DNA of 64,000 nt. It comes from Singulisphaera sp045290345 (GTDB lineage: Bacteria > Planctomycetota > Planctomycetia > Isosphaerales > Isosphaeraceae). A model generated the notes under the pieces. That model was not told the origin of the DNA, did not search any database, and saw nothing but the letters and a program-made list of their open reading frames with translations. Positions 55,268 to 64,000 of the stretch are shown here, piece by piece; positions within the stretch are counted from its first letter, which is position 1; every line of letters starts with the position of its first letter. The stretch covers positions 9,176,001 to 9,240,000 of the forward strand of contig NZ_CP155447.1 in the NCBI RefSeq assembly GCF_045290345.1, written 5' to 3'. Position numbers and translations under genes: made by a program.

Positions 55268-56800
55268 TTATTCCCGTGAATCAGCCCCCAGATCAAATCT
55301 GACGCCTTGGGCGAGCGGGAGGTCGGCCCCTCGGTTGATGGTACATGTCTGCCGTCTCATGTAGGTTTTCCAGGCGTCGGAACCGGCTTCACGTCCTCCA
55401 CCGGTGGCCTTCTCGCCCCCAAACGCCCCGCCGATCTCGGCACCCGAGGTGCCGATGTTGACGTTTGCGATGCCGCAGTCGGAACCCTCGGCCGAGAGGA
55501 AATGTTCCGACTCGCGCAGGTCGTTGGTGAAGATGGCCGACGTCAAACCCTGGGCCACGCCGTTTTGAATTCTGATCGCTTCGTCGAGTGTGGAGTAACT
55601 CATCACGTACAGAATCGGTGCAAAGGTTTCTTCGCCGACGATCGGCATCCCAGGGTCGGCACGGACTAATGCCGGCTCGACGAAGAATCCTGGCCGCGGA
55701 AGTCGTTTGCCACCGTAGAGAATCTTTCCACCCTGCGCCTCGGCCGCTCTGAGCGCCTGCTCCATCGTTTCGACCGCACGCTCGTTGATGAGCGGCCCCA
55801 TCAAGACGCCATCTTCCCAGGGGTTGCCGATTCGAAGGCTGGCGAAGGATCGTTTGAGTCGCTCGATCACGGTCTCGATCAGCGATTCGTGGACGATCAG
55901 ACGCCGAACGGTCGTGCAACGCTGTCCGGCCGTCCCGACCGCGGCGAACAGGATTCCCCTCAGGGCCAGCTCCAGGTCGGCACTCGGGGCCACGATGATG
56001 GCGTTGTTGCCCCCCAACTCGAGGAGCGATCGGCCCATCCGTCGCGCGACGACCTCCGCAACTCGTTCTCCCATCCGGCAACTTCCCGTTGCTGAGATCA
56101 GGGGGAGCCTGGTGTCATGGATCATGCTCTCCCCAACGTCGCTCGCTCCGCCGACGACAAGGCTGAACACCCCCTCGCAGTCATTCGCCGCCGCCACCTC
56201 GTTGACAATCCGCTGAACCGCGACGGCCGTTAACGGTGTCTCGGGCGACGGCTTCCAGATCATCGAATTGCCACAGACCGCCGCCAACGCCGCGTTCCAC
56301 GACCAGACGGCCACGGGGAAGTTGAACGCGGTGATAATCCCAACCGGTCCGATCGGAAGCCATTGCTCCATCATTCGATGCAACGGACGCTCGCTGGCGA
56401 TTGTCAATCCGTGAAGCTGCCGAGACAGCCCCACGGCGAAATCGCACATGTCGATCATCTCTTGAACTTCCCCTTCTCCTTCCGACCGGATCTTTCCCGT
56501 CTCCAGCGTGACAAGTAGGCCGAGGTCCCGCTTCCGCTCGCGCAGGGCCGCACCGATTTGGCGGACAACCTCTCCACGCTTTGGAGCGGGGGTCTGGCGC
56601 CACTTCAAGAATGAGGCAGATGACCGTTCCGCGATCCGCTGGTAGTCATCGGCCGAGGCCATGATGACCTGCGCGAGCGGTTCACCGGTCGCCGGATTCT
56701 TCGAGGTAATGACCTCGCCCCCTGGCCGATCCATCCAACTCGCGTGACAGGCCCCGCTGTTGACCGACTCAAGGCCCAGTCTTTCTAAGCAGGTGGACAT
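55268..56800 (-). CDS. ALDH7-type (antiquitin-like) semialdehyde dehydrogenase
   Basis: 510 residues; AAGGAAAG precedes the ATG. Glu261 in LLELGGNNAI and Cys295 in GQRCTTVRR are the catalytic pair. The NPATGEP start, FNFPVAVWSWNAALA and the C-terminal SGAEIGGAFGGEKATGGGRE followed by SDAWKTYMRR are hallmarks of ALDH7, which oxidises alpha-aminoadipic semialdehyde/piperideine-6-carboxylate in lysine breakdown. The exact substrate here is inferred from family only. It converges with mfnB. Confidence 0.9.
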   Translation of the reverse strand: MSTCLERLGLESVNSGACHASWMDRPGGEVITSKNPATGEPLAQVIMASADDYQRIAERSSASFLKWRQTPAPKRGEVVRQIGAALRERKRDLGLLVTLETGKIRSEGEGEVQEMIDMCDFAVGLSRQLHGLTIASERPLHRMMEQWLPIGPVGIITAFNFPVAVWSWNAALAAVCGNSMIWKPSPETPLTAVAVQRIVNEVAAANDCEGVFSLVVGGASDVGESMIHDTRLPLISATGSCRMGERVAEVVARRMGRSLLELGGNNAIIVAPSADLELALRGILFAAVGTAGQRCTTVRRLIVHESLIETVIERLKRSFASLRIGNPWEDGVLMGPLINERAVETMEQALRAAEAQGGKILYGGKRLPRPGFFVEPALVRADPGMPIVGEETFAPILYVMSYSTLDEAIRIQNGVAQGLTSAIFTNDLRESEHFLSAEGSDCGIANVNIGTSGAEIGGAFGGEKATGGGREAGSDAWKTYMRRQTCTINRGADLPLAQGVRFDLGADSRE

Positions 56801-56829
56801 GGTCTTTCCTTGAATTGTGCGCTAGCCCT

Positions 56830-56862
56830 GGGTGCCACGGATGGTTCTCAACCCGTGGCCAC
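56830..56862. repeat. REP-like palindrome related to the MITE palindrome
   Basis: GGGTGCCACGG (56830-56840) is complementary to CCCGTGGCCAC (56852-56862) with one offset. The ends match the GGGTGCCA...TGGCACCC arms at 21897-21984. It lies between two minus-strand genes. Confidence 0.6.
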
Positions 56863-57085
56863 GGTGCGGTTACCCATCAGAACATCAAAGAAAACCGGGA
56901 CCAACGGCTGAGCGGGCCGTCTAACATCGCGACTTCATATCCGCCTGCGAATCCATGCACGGCTTCGTTTCCACTGCGTCCCCGCACAATTATTAGGAGG
57001 ATGGCGCGGATGGGAAGGGTGAAGCATTTTCGGAAGAGCTGCAAATCCCGATGCAAACCGTCGTTCGGAAGGGAATGTGGAGGGT

Positions 57086-57508
57086 TTACTCCCCGATGAC
57101 CTTGACCAGCACCCGCTTCGGGCGTCGTCCGTCGAACTCGCCGTAAAAGACTTGTTCCCAGGGGCCGAAGTCCAACTTCCCATCGGTGATGGCGATGACC
57201 ACCTCTCGACCCATCACCTGCCGTTTCATATGGGCGTCGGCATTGTCCTCGCCCGTCCGATTGTGATGGTACCGCTGGGGCGACGGGTCGAAGGGAGCGA
57301 GCGCCTCCAGCCAAGCCTTATAGTCCTCATGCAAGCCGGGTTCGTCGTCGTTGATGAAGACGCTGGCCGTGATGTGCATGGCATTACAGAGGAGGAGGCC
57401 CTCCTTGACTCCGCTCTTCTGAACGATCTGTTCGAGCTTCGGGGTGATGTTCAGGAAACCCATCCGCTCCGAGAGCTGGAAGGTCAAATACTCGGTGGTT
57501 GATTTCAC
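57086..57508 (-). CDS. YjbQ/UPF0047 family protein
   Basis: 140 residues from GTG 57508 with AAGGGAA upstream. The family motifs are NITPKLEQIVQKSGVKEGLLLCNAMHITASVFIND, YHHNRTGEDNADAHMKRQVMG and FGPWEQVFYGEFDGRRPKR. The His and Glu/Asp clusters suggest a metal- or phosphate-binding site; some members show weak thiamine phosphate synthase activity, but the true role is unsettled. Monocistronic, as far as seen. Confidence 0.93.
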   Translation of the reverse strand: MKSTTEYLTFQLSERMGFLNITPKLEQIVQKSGVKEGLLLCNAMHITASVFINDDEPGLHEDYKAWLEALAPFDPSPQRYHHNRTGEDNADAHMKRQVMGREVVIAITDGKLDFGPWEQVFYGEFDGRRPKRVLVKVIGE

Positions 57509-57976
57509 GTTGGTTCCCTTTTAGTATCTATCCGCACTGGACAAACTTGAAAACAATCGTTGCGAGTAGGAATCGCCTCTAAAGCTGATTTGAAGTGGTT
57601 TTATTTGGCATAAGTTGAGCGAATGCAATTGTTCGTTCAAAGAAACAAGTCGGTACTTTAATATTTCAGGCCGCTGTCGTAAGCAAGAAAGACGATCGTC
57701 GCACCCGACTCAGGACCAGCGAGCAGTTGCCAGTCCGGCCCCCAAGTTTCCAATTGTCAACTCGACCACCGGTTGGCCATCGGCAAGCAATCCATCGGCT
57801 TTAGCTTGTTTGATAACTTCAAGAATCACCCAGCTCGGGAATCCGGCCAACGGATAGTTGAAGCAGTGGACGCCTGAGCGAGGCGATGCCCAACGGGTTC
57901 GTCGTGGCAACCCCGGCGTTCATTCGGTCAGTTCGCAAAGTGAGTGCCGGTGGGGCATACTTGCTCTGAGGCAGGT
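57509..57976. other. Intergenic region between the methyltransferase and YjbQ genes
   Basis: 468 bp without a supported gene. On the minus strand 57710-57870 encodes a protein-like stretch (AGFPSWVILEVIKQAKADGL...TIGNLGAGL) with no clear start; it may be a gene remnant. Confidence 0.45.
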
Positions 57977-58972
57977 TCAGTGGAGGGGGACGCTCGAGCC
58001 CTGGAACCAGTCGTCCGAGGGAAGTTCGCTTGGGGGGTCCCATTTGATCGCTTCAAAAACCGTACTGTTATGGCCGAAGATTCCGTGCCAGGGGCTTTCG
58101 ATGCGGTAAAAATTCGTTCGAAAGCCAATGCGGCGCAGCCTCACAAGCATTTCGATCGAGAAAAATGAGTAGACGAGGCACCCTTCATCGATCCGAAGCG
58201 GATCATGATGATAGATCGGAGGCTTCAACATTTTGATCGAACCATCTTCGTCGATCACCGCGCGAAGGTCGTCGAGATACTGGGCCTGGTCGAAGGGAAC
58301 CGTGAAAATGTGGCGTCCCCCATGCTTGAGCACCCGGAAAATCTCGCGATGAGCCTTGTACGGGTCGGGGATGTGTTCGAACACGTCGGCCGAGAGGACC
58401 ACATCCAAACTCGCATCAGGAAACGAAAGATTCATCAGGTCCTGATGCTGAACGTCATTTACGTATTCGCCGCCGGCAAGTTCGTCGCCGAGATATTCGC
58501 TGCAGACGTAGTTTTTCATCGGAGCAAGGACCGAGTGGATCGCCGAATGGGCGTCGGTGTTGTACACCTTGAGGTCCTCCAGCTTGGCCACGTCCACGAG
58601 CGAGCGAAGGCTGGTTCCGAGATCGCCGCTCAAAGACTTGCAGATGACGTAAGCCAATGCGCGATATCGATTCATCGAACGGCAGTTGCGGCAGAGTCCC
58701 GTCTCTCTGAGATTGTCCGTATGAATCTTCCAGGGAGTGAACGCTCCGCAGACGAGACATTTTCCAAACCCACCAAATCCCGTCTTGACCATCAATTTTT
58801 CGAGATAACTTTGAGGGTAATAGTAAAGTGGGTAGGCGCGACACTCCTTGAGCCGGTCCGAGAGCCCGGTGCGAGGTTGAGTTCCGGGCATCACGTACTG
58901 AGAGAGAGACAGCGAGGAGGGACGAAATTCACGTCGACGAATCGCGTTGGTCAGTTCGGACAGGCGCGACAT
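57977..58972 (-). CDS. SAM-dependent methyltransferase with N-terminal zinc finger
   Basis: 331 residues; AAAGGAGGG precedes ATG 58972. A treble-clef-like zinc finger (CLVCGAFTPWK, then GLCRNCRSMNRYRAL; Cys pairs 21 residues apart) comes first. A class I methyltransferase fold follows, with LSFPDASLDVVLSADVFEHIPDPYKAHREIFRVLKHGGRHIFTVPF as motifs II-III; motif I is degenerate (DVAKLEDLKVYNTD). Such proteins often act in polysaccharide or natural-product modification. The target is unknown. Confidence 0.82.
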   Translation of the reverse strand: MSRLSELTNAIRRREFRPSSLSLSQYVMPGTQPRTGLSDRLKECRAYPLYYYPQSYLEKLMVKTGFGGFGKCLVCGAFTPWKIHTDNLRETGLCRNCRSMNRYRALAYVICKSLSGDLGTSLRSLVDVAKLEDLKVYNTDAHSAIHSVLAPMKNYVCSEYLGDELAGGEYVNDVQHQDLMNLSFPDASLDVVLSADVFEHIPDPYKAHREIFRVLKHGGRHIFTVPFDQAQYLDDLRAVIDEDGSIKMLKPPIYHHDPLRIDEGCLVYSFFSIEMLVRLRRIGFRTNFYRIESPWHGIFGHNSTVFEAIKWDPPSELPSDDWFQGSSVPLH

Positions 58973-59185
58973 TTTTCCCTCCTTTGTAAGTGCGCTACTA
59001 CGACCATGTTCAGTTTCAATGAATCAAATAACAGCAGGTTGAGCTGCGGAGTATGGTTCCAGAGAGCAAACGGGTCAAGTGTAGCAACTCAACGGCCAAC
59101 TTCACGTTGGATTTTTCCAATCGGCATCAACTCAACGAGGCGGGCCGAGAAATCAATCCGAAAATTGGAGTTGATTGCGTCGGTA

Positions 59186-61027
59186 TCATTCACCGCCGAG
59201 AGCGACTTCCGCCCAGGCGGCGACACGCCTACCATGGCGATCGGTTCCGATGGCTTTAACGATCAGCGGGCCACTACTTTTGGAAACCCCTTCCAGCCTG
59301 ATCGGGCGGGAGTGGAGCGTCCCTCGACCTGGCAGGGCCGACGTACCGAACGCGGCAACCAGTGCTGTCGTCTCGAGCTTGCCTCGCCGAAACGTCAGCC
59401 CGTGCGGGCTAGACGCTGGAACGAGCGGTTCCCACGCGAGCGCTGAGAGCGTCGTCGGCGTGCCATCGCGCTCTCGGATTTCGGCTCTCAGATAGAGCTC
59501 TCCCCCCGACCTGGCTTCGATGCCCGCCCGCAAGTCGAGGTTGGCGAGCGCAGCGGGAAGTGGGACGGCCGTGACTTGTAAATCCGCCTCGGCGGGACCG
59601 GTAATCTCCACATCGATCGCGCCAAGCGGCGAGGCGTCGACCACGATGTAGTGGCTACTCGTGCCCGCGGCCGACCAGGTCTCCGACCCTCCATCCGGGA
59701 CGACCCGGCTCGTTCGGGGACCCGCCAATTGCCAGCCGTCGACGGAAGCGCGAACGTCGAGGGTTCGGTACCCGTCGCTGGGAGCCGCCTTTTCGATCCC
59801 ACTGAAGTAGAGGGCGAGTGACCACTGTCGATAGAGGTCGGCGAAGCGGGCTCCGGTCACGGCTTCGAGATTTTCGATCCCGTGACGCGGCGATCGGATC
59901 AGGGCGGGGAGGAGCGCCGGTCCATAGCGGTCCGCGCACCAGCGGAGGAACAGATAGGTGCTCCCCCGATTCCCATGGCTTCGGAAGAGGTCGGCCGTGT
60001 AATAGTCTTCTACCACAAGCCGATAGCGTTCCGGATTCGACAGGAAGGCACTGATGCGATAGTCGAGATTCGATCGGGAGAATCCATGGAGATCTTCACA
60101 AAGGTGGGCCAATGCTTCGTCGAGCCATCCTTCCTCGTCAGCCCCCAAACGCTCGCCTACCGGTCCTGTGAACGTCTTGGCGCTATAGGTGACCGCATGC
60201 GTGTATTCATGCGCTACGATGGTTCTCAAGTAAGGGTCGGCCTGAAGACTCGCGTTCAAATACATCATATCGCAGCGATTGCTGAACGGGGCGGCAAATC
60301 CAGGGTCGAGATCCGCACCTCGGACGAAGCCGTCGACAGTATGGCGTCCCCCCGCCAGCCGAGTTAACCAACTCGACATGAGGATTGTGAACCGGCCATC
60401 GCCGTCGACGTCGCGTGCCTGACCGATCGTTTTTGCGGCGACCGGGAAGACTTGCTGGTCGAAGGTCGCCACCAGATCGCGGAGGACGGGCTCGCCGACC
60501 CGAGCTCCATCCAACGAGTCGACATAGACCTGAACACGCTCACCGACGGCTCGCAATTGCCCTGTGATCGCGAGATAATTGCTGGCGCTGGCAACGTCGC
60601 CATCGCGGGCAAGGACATAAAATTTCCGCTCGTGAGGCGGCATGGTATCGACGGGCGCTGCCACGGCAGGGAGGCTTGGCGCCACCAGATTTGCCTTCCC
60701 ACGCTTCTCGGCGGGGGCCAGTAGGGGAGGGCGAGACTCGGTGACTCCTCGTGCCGTCAACCGAATCGGATAGGGCCCCGCCGAACCCGATAAGGCCGAG
60801 ACCACGACAAGTGTCCTTGAACCCGGCTCGGGGGCTTTGACCTGAAATTGTGACCGACCGCCGTCGACCTCCATCGCGAGCGGACGTCCCACTCCCCAGA
60901 TCGAGGGGGGAGAACTGGGGCGTACCGGTCTCAGGTCTTGAGAGCCCGCTTGGAGGGTCGCCAGGGCTACCAGTCCCAGCGCAAGCCAGGGGGAAAGCCA
61001 TCGATGGCGGGCAGAGGCTCCCTTCAT
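59186..61027 (-). CDS. Secreted zinc metallopeptidase with HEYTH motif
   Basis: 613 residues. A signal peptide (LALGLVALATLQAGS) is followed by a beta-rich N-terminal part. The zinc site HEYTH is at 273-277 and a downstream Glu304 in GWLDEALAHLCEDLHG is a plausible third ligand. The neighbourhood (KFYVLARDGD, QARDVDGDGRFTILMS, LRTIVAHEYTHAVTYS) recalls M30 hyicolysin-like peptidases. A beta-sandwich-like C-terminus follows. Acts outside the cytoplasm; the substrate is unknown. Confidence 0.78.
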   Translation of the reverse strand: MKGASARHRWLSPWLALGLVALATLQAGSQDLRPVRPSSPPSIWGVGRPLAMEVDGGRSQFQVKAPEPGSRTLVVVSALSGSAGPYPIRLTARGVTESRPPLLAPAEKRGKANLVAPSLPAVAAPVDTMPPHERKFYVLARDGDVASASNYLAITGQLRAVGERVQVYVDSLDGARVGEPVLRDLVATFDQQVFPVAAKTIGQARDVDGDGRFTILMSSWLTRLAGGRHTVDGFVRGADLDPGFAAPFSNRCDMMYLNASLQADPYLRTIVAHEYTHAVTYSAKTFTGPVGERLGADEEGWLDEALAHLCEDLHGFSRSNLDYRISAFLSNPERYRLVVEDYYTADLFRSHGNRGSTYLFLRWCADRYGPALLPALIRSPRHGIENLEAVTGARFADLYRQWSLALYFSGIEKAAPSDGYRTLDVRASVDGWQLAGPRTSRVVPDGGSETWSAAGTSSHYIVVDASPLGAIDVEITGPAEADLQVTAVPLPAALANLDLRAGIEARSGGELYLRAEIRERDGTPTTLSALAWEPLVPASSPHGLTFRRGKLETTALVAAFGTSALPGRGTLHSRPIRLEGVSKSSGPLIVKAIGTDRHGRRVAAWAEVALGGE

Positions 61028-61342
61028 TCCGACTCACCCGTTCTGAGGCCTGGCCGCAAGGGAAATCTCACGTCGAGATCGCACCGAGAGTCGCGACAGA
61101 CTTTCGATCGGCCCATCACATGGGTCCGCTTGAGCCGTTTGAAAGGGTTATAGGTATTGCGCTGGTCTTGACCTTTTCTTCCGAAAAAGGCGGTCGATTT
61201 CCCCTTGAATTTTGATCGATCCAAGTTTCACGGTCTGCTTGCCCTAGACTTCGACATGCCAGTACAATCAGGCCCCAACCCTGGGGGATCGGCCTCCGGT
61301 GCGCACACCCACGCTTACTGTCTTAAACCTATAGCTAATTGC

Positions 61343-62734
61343 ATGTTACGACGACCGCGATTGACTCGCTCCGCGATCCTGACGGGCGTGCTCGTGCTGC
61401 TTCTGGGGACAAGTCGAGCGCGGGCCGACTCGAAGGAGGCTCCCAAAGTTGTGATCGCCTGGCCATCTGGCCCCATGGAAGCTCGAATTGCTTTCGACCG
61501 CCCAATCGACTTGACACTCGGTACGAACTTCGTTGGAAAATCGATCCACTTCGATCTCCATCACCGAAATCTTGAAGAATGGCGGAGGCAGGGCTCGCCC
61601 CTCTTTTCGCCTCCGATTGGAACGTTGAAAGTTGCGGCCGCGACGGTCGACTCGGAACGGAGGACGCTGATCCTCACGACCGACCCGCACCCTCGAGACG
61701 CGGTCTATCTCCTCGAGACCGGGGCCTCAAAACCGCCAGGAGAGCGTTCGTCGCCAGGTCTTCAACCGACTCGGGGCGAGATGATCGCCTACGATCTGAG
61801 TGGCGTCTCAGTGACCTTGGCCACCGGAGACGTTGAGGCTGAAAACGCCTGGGAAGGGTGGTGGCCAGACTTCGATCCTCAAACAAGTCAGCGCATGACT
61901 GTCGATTCACGAGAACATGATCGTGGATTTGCGTTGCTGAAGCAGGCTGGTCGAGCGACTCTTGAGAGCCTGGTGGTGCTACCCAAGGGACGCGTCGTTC
62001 TCAGGCTGGTGTGCAACGAGCCGATGGAGGTTTCGCTCAATGGCGAAAACCCAAGTTCGCAGGACAAGACTCAGGCTGAGTTCGTGGTGGAGTCGACGGG
62101 AGATCCGAATGCTCTCTTCATGACAGTCCGGCCTGAACGCAGGGAACGGCCATTTTCATTCCAGGCGACCTACCGAACGGATCACGATAAAAAAGATCGT
62201 GCCTTGTCGCGTGATCGCCTGATCTTGCCATGGGTTCCCCCAACCCCCCCGTCCCAGCCTGACCGGACACCGCCCCCGTTTCAGCTTTCTGGGGGGGATC
62301 GAGCTCGAGGAGAGGCTCTCTTTCATGGTGATCGGGCGAAATGCTCGGGATGCCACAGGTTGAGAGGAAAGGGGGGAAGTGTCGGACCTGATCTTAGCAA
62401 TCTGAACAATCGTGGCCTCGACGAGCTTTACCGCGACATCGCCGAGCCGAGCGCGGCGATCCATCCCGACTTCAACGCCTATGCGGTGGCACTCAAGGAT
62501 GGCCGGGTCATCGCTGGCATCATCCGCGCTGAGGGGGCCGAGAAGATTCGAGTCAGCGACAGCGACGCAAAAATGACGGAGATCCCGCGATCGGAGATTG
62601 AAGAGCTCCGACCGAGCGGGACCTCGATCATGCCAGTGGGACTTGTTGGAGCAATCGGCGAGCAAGCGACTCGCGACATCCTCGCGTTTCTGCGTGCGCC
62701 GGCTCCGCTGAATCCAACTCCCTTGGAGCCCTGA
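61343..62734 (+). CDS. Secreted monohaem cytochrome c / planctomycete haem-binding protein
   Basis: 463 residues from ATG 61343, which gives a signal peptide (LTRSAILTGVLVLLLGTSRARA). A 320-residue beta-rich region comes first. The C-terminal cytochrome module contains GEALFHGDRAKCSGCHRLRGKGGSVGPDL (CSGCH haem site; GPDL), LYRDIAEPSAAIHPDF and the RVIAGIIRAEGAEKI...SEIEELRPSGTSIMP segment. This is the planctomycete haem-binding (TIGR02603-like) arrangement, thought to transfer electrons in the periplasm. Confidence 0.9.
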   Translation: MLRRPRLTRSAILTGVLVLLLGTSRARADSKEAPKVVIAWPSGPMEARIAFDRPIDLTLGTNFVGKSIHFDLHHRNLEEWRRQGSPLFSPPIGTLKVAAATVDSERRTLILTTDPHPRDAVYLLETGASKPPGERSSPGLQPTRGEMIAYDLSGVSVTLATGDVEAENAWEGWWPDFDPQTSQRMTVDSREHDRGFALLKQAGRATLESLVVLPKGRVVLRLVCNEPMEVSLNGENPSSQDKTQAEFVVESTGDPNALFMTVRPERRERPFSFQATYRTDHDKKDRALSRDRLILPWVPPTPPSQPDRTPPPFQLSGGDRARGEALFHGDRAKCSGCHRLRGKGGSVGPDLSNLNNRGLDELYRDIAEPSAAIHPDFNAYAVALKDGRVIAGIIRAEGAEKIRVSDSDAKMTEIPRSEIEELRPSGTSIMPVGLVGAIGEQATRDILAFLRAPAPLNPTPLEP

Positions 62735-62736
62735 AA

Positions 62737-62764
62737 TCAGGGGAAACTGAAGCGAACCCCCTGA
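62737..62764. terminator. Short hairpin after the cytochrome gene
   Basis: TCAGGGG (62737-62743) pairs perfectly with CCCCTGA (62758-62764) just after the stop, between convergent genes. There is no T run. Confidence 0.35.
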
Positions 62765-62859
62765 ACCGGATGCCGATTCCATTCGATTCGTTCCCGACAC
62801 AGAAATGGGACGAGTTTGCTCGAGGCAGGAACCGATTGTCGGGCGTCGGGAGTGGAGTA

Positions 62860-63249
62860 CTAGGCGGGACCACTCGGATCGGGAGGCGGTACCGGATCGA
62901 TCGGGGGCGGATCGCCGGGGCCAGCGCCTACCGCGGGATCGACCAGTTCAGGAGGCTCCGGGTCGCCAGGGTCAGGTCCTACCGCGGGATCGTCCAGTTC
63001 AGGAGGGACCGGATCGCCAGGGTCAGCGCCTACCGCGGGGCCACTCGGATCGGGAGGCGGTACCGGATCGATCGGGGGCGGATCGCCAGGAGCGGCCGCA
63101 GTAGTCGCAGAATGATCGACTAAGGGTGGGGAGGACAATGCTCCAACCGACCCGACCTCAGCCGGCGGCGAAGTGCCTGGCAGTCCTGATGGACTCAGTC
63201 TTCGTTCCAGGAACTCAGGGGCATATCGGGGATTGCGAATCCGGCGCAT
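62860..63249 (-). CDS. Proline-rich repeat protein with planctomycete N-terminal motif
   Basis: 129 residues. The N-terminus RRIRNPRYAPEFLERRLSPSG carries the LE-x-R-x-L motif of exported planctomycete proteins, which fixes the strand. From about residue 55 the chain consists of tandem 17-23 residue units of the form GDP-x-PPELVDPAVGADP and GDPPPIDPVPPPDPSGPA. No signal-peptidase site or catalytic residue is visible. Probably a disordered surface or wall protein. Upstream of it, 63250-63638 is non-coding. Confidence 0.7.
   Translation of the reverse strand: MRRIRNPRYAPEFLERRLSPSGLPGTSPPAEVGSVGALSSPPLVDHSATTAAAPGDPPPIDPVPPPDPSGPAVGADPGDPVPPELDDPAVGPDPGDPEPPELVDPAVGAGPGDPPPIDPVPPPDPSGPA
62870..63087 (-). 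repeat. Tandem DNA repeat inside the proline-rich gene
   Basis: A 47-bp block at 62870-62916 recurs identically at 63041-63087, 171 bp (57 codons) apart. Between them lie related 51-bp units. The period is a multiple of three, consistent with coding repeats that can expand or contract. Confidence 0.85.
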
Positions 63250-63638
63250 AGCAAAGCCTCGGCAATCTCATTAGTGTGCATAGCAGTAATCCTTTGCATC
63301 CGAACAGCACGGCTCCTACTGAAAATCTAGTTCGAGGTAAGTACCAGTTTCGCGATGTTGATAAAAATCCACGCGAGCCGTTCCCTGAGGAGCGGGAGCA
63401 GGGGTTGTCTCACTTCGAGCCCCGAGCGGTTCTCGATGGCCTGGCACACCGATTTCCCGACGTTTACCAAAGCGGAGCGAGGCGTTCGCAATGGGCGATT
63501 GGCTCGGAGCCGAGGCGAAACCCGTTCGAGACTCGAGGGTCGTCTCGTTTGAAAATGTCGACTCCTTTCTCGATGGTGATCTGGCGCGACAGATCTCGCG
63601 AATTGAGAATCACGAAGGCTGACACAAAGGCATTCACA
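63250..63638. other. Intergenic region before the HAD gene
   Basis: 389 bp. A minus-strand frame (63327-63647) of 106 residues exists, with no motif and no ribosome site; I do not call it. No other feature is seen. Confidence 0.45.
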
Positions 63639-64000
63639 ATGACCCAACTCAGGAAGCCACGTCCGGTTCTCATCTTTGACTTTGGCAACGTGGTCGCATA
63701 CTTCGACTATCGAAAGGCGTGCGACGTACTCGGGCGTCCGTTGGGGCTCTCAGGTGAGGCCCTGCTCGAATTGGCACGGAGCCGGAACTTCGTTGCAATC
63801 CTCCAAGAATACGAGAGCGGCGCAATCACGCCGGAGCGGTTCTCAGAGAGGTTCTGCAAGCTCGTCGGTCTCGAATTACCGCACCAAGAATTCGCGGCCG
63901 CCTGGTCCGACATCTTCTGGCTGAACGAGCCGATGGCGCAACTCGTGGAATTCCTCAAACAACAGGGTTACCGACTCGTTCTTGGATCGAACACAAACGC
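63639..64000 (+). CDS. HAD-superfamily phosphatase, YihX-like (partial, N-terminal)
   Basis: 120 residues from ATG 63639, running off the window. Motif I reads LIFDFGNVV; the second Asp of the usual DxD is Gly, as in DFGNV-type members annotated as YihX-like. The helical cap (YESGAITPERFSERFCKLVGL, WSDIFWLNEPM) and motif II LGSNTN follow. YihX hydrolyses glucose-1-phosphate in E. coli. The substrate here is unknown, and motifs III-IV lie beyond the edge. Confidence 0.8.
   Translation, partial: MTQLRKPRPVLIFDFGNVVAYFDYRKACDVLGRPLGLSGEALLELARSRNFVAILQEYESGAITPERFSERFCKLVGLELPHQEFAAAWSDIFWLNEPMAQLVEFLKQQGYRLVLGSNTN

Noticed and set aside
62870..63087. Possible CRISPR-like array
   Set aside because: Repeats are unequal in spacing, have no spacers, keep codon phase and encode proline-rich units.
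63327..63647. 106-residue minus-strand frame before the HAD gene
   Set aside because: No ribosome site or motif, and its start overlaps the HAD gene start.

Overview
The window looks like chromosome of a GC-rich planctomycete, most likely in or near the Isosphaeraceae. That assignment is inferred from gene content: DUF1080 proteins, a planctomycete-style cytochrome c/haem-binding secreted protein, secreted proteins with N-terminal LE-x-R-x-L motifs, a BlaI/M56 pair whose sensor carries a secretin-like tail, an MfnB-like C1-cofactor enzyme, MJ0042-like zinc-ribbon membrane proteins and many GTG/TTG starts. No rRNA, tRNA or CRISPR array was recognised. The gene order is mostly housekeeping mixed with lineage-specific families.

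Layout. 1-6.3 kb: the end of a possible metallopeptidase, two tandem dynamin-like P-loop GTPases, a tiny membrane protein and two zinc-ribbon membrane proteins, all on the + strand. 6.3-15.1 kb (minus): htpG; a 75-residue protein with beta-grasp character ending in Gly-Gly plus an unknown 298-residue partner; an aldehyde dehydrogenase; a three-gene overlapping set (family 2 glycosyltransferase, membrane protein, coiled-coil/DUF6115-like protein); larC. 15.3-21.8 kb (plus): M48 protease, ferrochelatase, protoporphyrinogen oxidase, BluB and acetyl-CoA synthetase, followed by a MITE whose duplicated target site is the acs stop codon. 22.4-33.4 kb: LssY_C protein, DUF1080 protein, ribosomal L28/L32, proC, a phosphoesterase, guaA, a C45-like hydrolase and the BlaI/M56 regulatory pair. 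33.5-44 kb (minus): UbiB-like kinase, a 1219-residue beta-helix surface protein, an unknown protein, an RseP-like protease with four PDZ-like repeats, and dxr. 44.4-47.3 kb (plus): a thioredoxin-like lipoprotein and an HTTM protein with its partner.

47.3-51.5 kb is gene-poor. It contains short orphan reading frames, a good sigma70-like promoter and an intact ISAs1-family insertion sequence with 12-bp perfect terminal repeats and an exact 10-bp target duplication. 51.5-64 kb carries small secreted or lipid-anchored proteins, a DnaQ-like exonuclease coupled to a tiny ORF and to mfnB, an ALDH7-type dehydrogenase, YjbQ, a zinc-finger methyltransferase, a secreted HEYTH metallopeptidase, a cytochrome c protein, a proline-rich repeat protein and the start of a HAD phosphatase.

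The best candidates for something undescribed are the GTPase/zinc-ribbon membrane cluster at 0.2-6.3 kb and the Gly-Gly-ending small protein with its partner at 8.6-9.8 kb. The BlaI/M56 sensor with its secretin-like tail and the nested-palindrome MITE also deserve attention. All functions are read from motifs; no database search was possible.
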